Shown: positions 60,354 through 64,000 of the stretch, piece by piece
Position numbering within the stretch: the first letter of the stretch is position 1
Layout of the letters: each line of letters opens with the position of its first letter
NCBI GenBank assembly: GCA_016290135.1
Contig: JAEESW010000002.1
Location: 10,001-74,000, forward strand
DNA from: a bacterium
GTDB lineage: Bacteria > UBP6 > UBA1177
Length of the DNA stretch: 64,000 bases
Reading direction: 5' to 3'
The notes under the pieces: generated by a model
What the model saw: only the letters and a program-made list of their open reading frames with translations
What the model was told of the DNA's origin: nothing
Databases searched by the model: none
Translations under genes and position numbers: made by a program

Positions 60354-60381
60354 TTGTTTTTATTGCATTTTCCATTACAAT
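60354..60381 (+). promoter_or_regulatory. Promoter of the tandem DUF1566 lipoproteins
   Basis: TTGTTT (60354-60359) and TACAAT (60376-60381), 16-bp spacer, preceded by the A18 tract and 35 bp before the ATG at 60417. Confidence 0.65.
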
Positions 60382-60416
60382 AAACGAGTTTTTTGTTAAT
60401 TACACCAGGAGGCAAT

Positions 60417-62609
60417 ATGAAACAGAAATTTTTATTCTCGTTACTGCTTGGCATCACTGCTCTTTTTCTTTTTTCCTGTGGAGACAATTCTAAGAAAATA
60501 AAACCTTCTGACAATTCAGATTCCGAAGCGGAAGCGATCGCACAAATCTGCGAAAAACATGAGGCTGAATGCGGTGAACTCACCGTAAAAATCGATGATT
60601 CCTATGAGAAGATCAGCTGCGGCGAATGCAAAACAGGTTTTACCTGCGACGATGCGACAAACAAATGCAAAAATGAATCCGACACTGATGAGCCGCAGGA
60701 TGACACTGATGATCCAACGGATGATAGCGACGAACCTGATGATGATGCAGATACTCTGCCCGATGAAATCCCAGAATCTGAGCTGCCTGTTTGTTCTTCG
60801 GCACATTCGACCCCGTGCAAAGATGCCCAAAGCGGACTTATCTGGTCGGACAAAGCTCTTTTTGCAATGAACCGCGAGGATGCGGCCGATTACTGCGCCA
60901 CTCTGACAGACGGAGGATACACCGACTGGCGTCTTCCGGACATAGACGAACTCAGAACACTCATTATGAACTGTCAGGGCACCATGCCTTCCGGCCAATG
61001 TCGTATCAGCGAAAGGACAGAGTGCCTTGCCGACACGTGCGTTTCCGACGAATGCCGCTGCGGCAACGATACGAAAGGAAAATACAGCAAGTTCGGCGAT
61101 ATCGAAGGGTTTTGGTCATCTTCAAAATACAGCGATGATACTTCATGGGGAGTGCTTTTTCTGAATGCCGGAGTCAGACACGCTGCCAATACCAACGAAT
61201 TTTTCATCCGCTGCGTGCGAGGAGAAAACAGCACAGTTTACACCGATCCTGACATTCCGGCCGATGAGGAGCCCGATCCGTGCAACCCGAATCCGTGCAG
61301 TTCAGTATTGTATTCTACCGGAGAATGTTTTCCAGAAGGTTCAACATATGTTTGTGCATGCATTGAATCGACATGGGACGGTTCTAACTGTGTGACATTC
61401 GACCTTCCGGAATGTGCTTATCTGGATGAACCTGTTTTCCCGTGCATGAATGAGAGTTACAGTGATCTTATATGGTCTTCATGGAACGGAGAAGAAGCAA
61501 CATGGCAGGAAGCACTTCTTTACTGCAAAAATCTCGATGAAGGCGGTTTGCAAAACTGGAGACTCCCGGACATTGACGAACTGAGAACCATTTTCAACGG
61601 TTCTGAAGAATGTGAAGTCAACGGAGACTGCCTTTCTTTCAATGAATGCAGGACGGACGCATGCTGCTCCGGCGAATGTGCTGATCATTCCTGTTATCCT
61701 GGAAATCCTGAAAACAGCAACTACAGTCGTCTGGATCTGCGCGAAACTCTCTGGTCTTCCTCTTCCAATCAGGATGATTACAGTTATGCATGGCTTATAG
61801 ATTTCATTCAGGGAGATATAAACGTGGCGCAAAAAACGGAGAAAAAGCCGTTCAGATGCGTATGGAGCAACCGCTATGTCAACTCGTGCGAACCTAATTT
61901 TTTCTGGAACGGCACAAAATGCGTGCCGGGAAGAAAAGTCTCGAAATGTTACGGCATTCCGCAGCACGCCGAAGGAGCGGAATATATAATCCAGACATGG
62001 AGCGGAACAGAATGGCTTCCGTCGGTATGGGCTCACTATGGCGGCGAGCCGGGAGAATGCGCTTTCAAATGCAAAGAAAACTATACATGGAACGGCACAA
62101 AATGCGTGGCTTACGACTTCGCTTCTTTCCCGGAATGCAGCAAAACATCAGCTTTTCCGTGCAAGGATTCTTCAACAGGCACTGTCTGGTCATCGATAAC
62201 AGCAGGAAAAATGAAAGTGACGGAAGCGATTTCATACTGCGAAACAATGAACGAAGGAGGCTACACCGACTGGCGACTGGCAAATATAGACGAGCTCAGA
62301 ACTCTTGTTGAAAACTTCCCGAAGACTGAAACAGGAGGAATCTGCCGTGTAAGCGAGCTTGAAGAGGGATGCCTCGCAAATTATTCCGAATGCTATAACG
62401 AAGATTGCTTCAATATGGGTCTGACAATGGAAGATCTTTACAAATTCAGTAAATTAGGCGACAAAGTCACATTGTGGTCATCTTCTTATGACCGCGATTA
62501 TGCGGAAAAATGGTCGATATACGAATACTTCGCGCTGGAGTTTGAATCCGGTTCGATAAGATTCGAGGGTGATCACGATGCCAAAAACTATGCCCGCTGC
62601 GTAAGATAG
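60417..62609 (+). CDS. Lipoprotein with three DUF1566 domains
   Basis: 730 residues. Order: lipobox LFSC (Cys21), a ~60-residue Cys-rich N-terminal module (ICEKHEAECGELTV, SCGECKTGFTCDDATNKCKN) shared with the next gene, an acidic linker, DUF1566 domain 1 (about 125-275), an EGF-like Cys segment (CNPNPCSS...CACIES), DUF1566 domain 2 (about 330-490), one QTWSG..WLPS module (about 510-565) and DUF1566 domain 3 (to the end, YARCVR). Start after AGGAGG. The domain array and Cys content suggest a surface-exposed binding protein held by disulfides. Confidence 0.87.
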   Translation: MKQKFLFSLLLGITALFLFSCGDNSKKIKPSDNSDSEAEAIAQICEKHEAECGELTVKIDDSYEKISCGECKTGFTCDDATNKCKNESDTDEPQDDTDDPTDDSDEPDDDADTLPDEIPESELPVCSSAHSTPCKDAQSGLIWSDKALFAMNREDAADYCATLTDGGYTDWRLPDIDELRTLIMNCQGTMPSGQCRISERTECLADTCVSDECRCGNDTKGKYSKFGDIEGFWSSSKYSDDTSWGVLFLNAGVRHAANTNEFFIRCVRGENSTVYTDPDIPADEEPDPCNPNPCSSVLYSTGECFPEGSTYVCACIESTWDGSNCVTFDLPECAYLDEPVFPCMNESYSDLIWSSWNGEEATWQEALLYCKNLDEGGLQNWRLPDIDELRTIFNGSEECEVNGDCLSFNECRTDACCSGECADHSCYPGNPENSNYSRLDLRETLWSSSSNQDDYSYAWLIDFIQGDINVAQKTEKKPFRCVWSNRYVNSCEPNFFWNGTKCVPGRKVSKCYGIPQHAEGAEYIIQTWSGTEWLPSVWAHYGGEPGECAFKCKENYTWNGTKCVAYDFASFPECSKTSAFPCKDSSTGTVWSSITAGKMKVTEAISYCETMNEGGYTDWRLANIDELRTLVENFPKTETGGICRVSELEEGCLANYSECYNEDCFNMGLTMEDLYKFSKLGDKVTLWSSSYDRDYAEKWSIYEYFALEFESGSIRFEGDHDAKNYARCVR

Positions 62610-62633
62610 GAATTTTTTACGGAGGAAACAAAC

Positions 62634-63920
62634 ATGAAATTCAAAGTTTTTATAATAATTGCAGTTTTTGCGGCGATACAGGTTTCCTGCGGTTCCGGTA
62701 AAACACTAAAACCTCAGGATACAACAGCAGATCTTGACGAAGACAGAGTCAAAGAGATCTGTGAAGAACACGAAGTCGAATGCGGCGATTTTATGGCGAC
62801 AGTAAACGGATCCTTGAAAGCGCTTTTCTGCGGAGAATGCGAAAAAGGTTTTACCTGCGACGATGCGACAAACAAGTGTAAAAATGAATCCGATACCGAC
62901 GAACCGGCAGATGACTCGGATGGACCTGCGGACGACTCGGATGATTCCGATGACGATTCTGACAACCAGCCGCAGGAAGTAGAAACAAGAGATATTTCCT
63001 GTACCGGACTTCCCGAAAACGCCGAATGGAACATAGTTTCCGAAATCACCCAGACTTTTGACGGAGAAAACTGGCTACCTTCCGAAAAAGCAGTTTTCAA
63101 TGCCGAATCAAGCACAAACGCATGCCGGTTCATTTGCAAAGAAAATTATGTCTGGAATTCCAAAGAATGTGTCGCATACACTCCGAGCGGTCTGCCGAAA
63201 TGCCGGGCCAATGTTTCGAAACCGTGTGAAGATCCTGTAACCGGAATAATCTGGTCGGAAATAGTTTTACAATACCTGGACTGGGGCAACGCGAAGGCTT
63301 ACTGCGACGATTTCGATGAAGGCGGACACACCGACTGGCGCCTTCCGAATATCGATGAAATGAGGACCGTTGTCAGAAACTGCTCGCGGATGATGACCGG
63401 CGGAGAATGCCCTGTCAGCGAATTGAACGGCGCAACAACCTTCGCAGGAAACTACGATTCCGACGAAACCCGCTTGTCTTGCACCTGCGCCTACGACGCA
63501 GCAGACAGCATTATCGGAGACAGGAACAAAGTGCTCTGGACTTCGACCACTGTTTCAGATGTGACGATGTACGCATGGACATTGGATTCAAACTTATCGC
63601 TCTCCCCCGAAGCAAAGGAATCAAAGGCTTTCATGCACTGCGTCAGATCGGACTACTTTCTGCATGACAACCACTGTGACAAACACTACACATGGGACGG
63701 TTCGGAATGTATCGCAGACACCAAAAAGACCGAATGCAAAGGACTTCCCGAAAACGCGCAGTGGAACGCTGTTTCAAGCATAACCCAGACATGGGACGGA
63801 ACAAACTGGATCCCGTCGGCATGGGCAACTTACAATAAGAACTCCAGTTCATCGGAATGCCGTTTCAAATGCTATGAAGAATTCACCTGGGACGGAAATG
63901 AATGCGTCCTTAAAGATTAA
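62634..63920 (+). CDS. Lipoprotein with one DUF1566 domain between two QTW modules
   Basis: 428 residues; paralogue of the gene 24 bp upstream and likely in its operon. Lipobox VSC (Cys19), the same Cys-rich N-terminal module (ICEEHEVECGDFMA, FCGECEKGFTCDDATNKCKN, read in parts), a shorter acidic linker, one module CTGLPENAEWN...QTFDGENWLPS (about 123-180), a DUF1566 domain (about 185-345), and a second module CKGLPENAQWN...QTWDGTNWIPS (about 365-425). Start after GGAGG. Confidence 0.86.
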   Translation: MKFKVFIIIAVFAAIQVSCGSGKTLKPQDTTADLDEDRVKEICEEHEVECGDFMATVNGSLKALFCGECEKGFTCDDATNKCKNESDTDEPADDSDGPADDSDDSDDDSDNQPQEVETRDISCTGLPENAEWNIVSEITQTFDGENWLPSEKAVFNAESSTNACRFICKENYVWNSKECVAYTPSGLPKCRANVSKPCEDPVTGIIWSEIVLQYLDWGNAKAYCDDFDEGGHTDWRLPNIDEMRTVVRNCSRMMTGGECPVSELNGATTFAGNYDSDETRLSCTCAYDAADSIIGDRNKVLWTSTTVSDVTMYAWTLDSNLSLSPEAKESKAFMHCVRSDYFLHDNHCDKHYTWDGSECIADTKKTECKGLPENAQWNAVSSITQTWDGTNWIPSAWATYNKNSSSSECRFKCYEEFTWDGNECVLKD

Positions 63921-64000
63921 CTAAGATTCCTCTTTTCCTCTTAAAAATCTGCCGAAAAGGATCATTCCGAGCGGAGAAATGACGGCGACTGCGCCGACCC
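63921..64000 (-). CDS. C-terminal tail of a membrane protein (partial)
   Basis: On the minus strand an open frame enters at the window edge and ends in a TAG at 63921-63923. Its last 25 residues are a hydrophobic stretch followed by a basic tail (SPLGMILFGRFLRGKEES). This fits a final membrane helix with a positive cytoplasmic end. It directly abuts the convergent lipoprotein gene. Too short for identification. Confidence 0.45.
   Translation of the reverse strand, partial: VGAVAVISPLGMILFGRFLRGKEES

Overview
The window is one contiguous stretch of a Gram-negative bacterial chromosome. It has an outer-membrane secretin and a type IV pilus alignment complex, many Lol-type lipoproteins, diaminopimelate-type murein recycling (Mpl) and a Na+-pumping methylmalonyl-CoA decarboxylase. 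The last points to an anaerobic, propionate/succinate-type metabolism. Lipoproteins with Asp-rich linkers, DUF1566 (Lcl C-terminal) domains and DUF4215-type Cys-rich repeats recall anaerobic Myxococcota/deltaproteobacterial lineages. That affiliation is an inference; the 16S gene at the left edge would settle it.

Layout. 1-1.75 kb: 5' tip of a tRNA (probably Ile), 16S rRNA on the minus strand, a 21-bp processing stem flanking it, and an rrn promoter. 2-5.7 kb: Nudix hydrolase, ribosomal protein S1, MtaB-type methylthiotransferase. 5.7-15.4 kb: pilB-pilT-pilC-pilS-pilR continuing into a UbiA-like membrane protein, an unknown protein and a lone etfB. 15.4-21.4 kb (minus): a four-gene cassette of PqqD-like protein, a 1632-residue FG-GAP lipoprotein, a 37-residue peptide and an HprK-like P-loop protein. 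21.4-30.9 kb: accessory region with DUF1566 lipoproteins, a REP-associated tyrosine transposase (RAYT) whose own reading frame carries REP-like sequence, a Fic protein, an EamA transporter, an unknown P-loop protein and a large Cys-rich lipoprotein. 30.9-33.6 kb: Nfu scaffold, metallo-beta-lactamase-fold protein, RNase G. 33.7-38.5 kb (minus): CDP-alcohol phosphatidyltransferase, nucleotidyltransferase with membrane domain, ExbD/TolR, FtsB-like protein, diguanylate cyclase. 38.6-47.8 kb (minus): XRE regulator, pilMNOPQ, aroC-aroK-aroB, lipoprotein. 47.9-54.2 kb (minus): murA, then the methylmalonyl-CoA epimerase/decarboxylase operon. 54.2-64 kb (plus): an unknown lipoprotein, ankyrin protein-fabZ-mpl-uppP-CDP-alcohol transferase, two tandem DUF1566 lipoproteins, and the tail of a minus-strand gene.

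How the parts fit. The two pil clusters together supply the motor ATPases, platform, regulators, alignment complex and secretin, but no pilin is present. MurA, Mpl, UppP and FabZ serve envelope building. The epimerase, MmdA, OadG-like, biotin carrier and OadB-like proteins form the decarboxylating sodium pump. The best candidate for an undescribed system is the PqqD / peptide / HprK-like cassette around a giant surface lipoprotein, which looks like a minimal RiPP-type or peptide-phosphorylation locus. Sigma70-like promoters read upstream of most transcription units share a 16-bp spacer.
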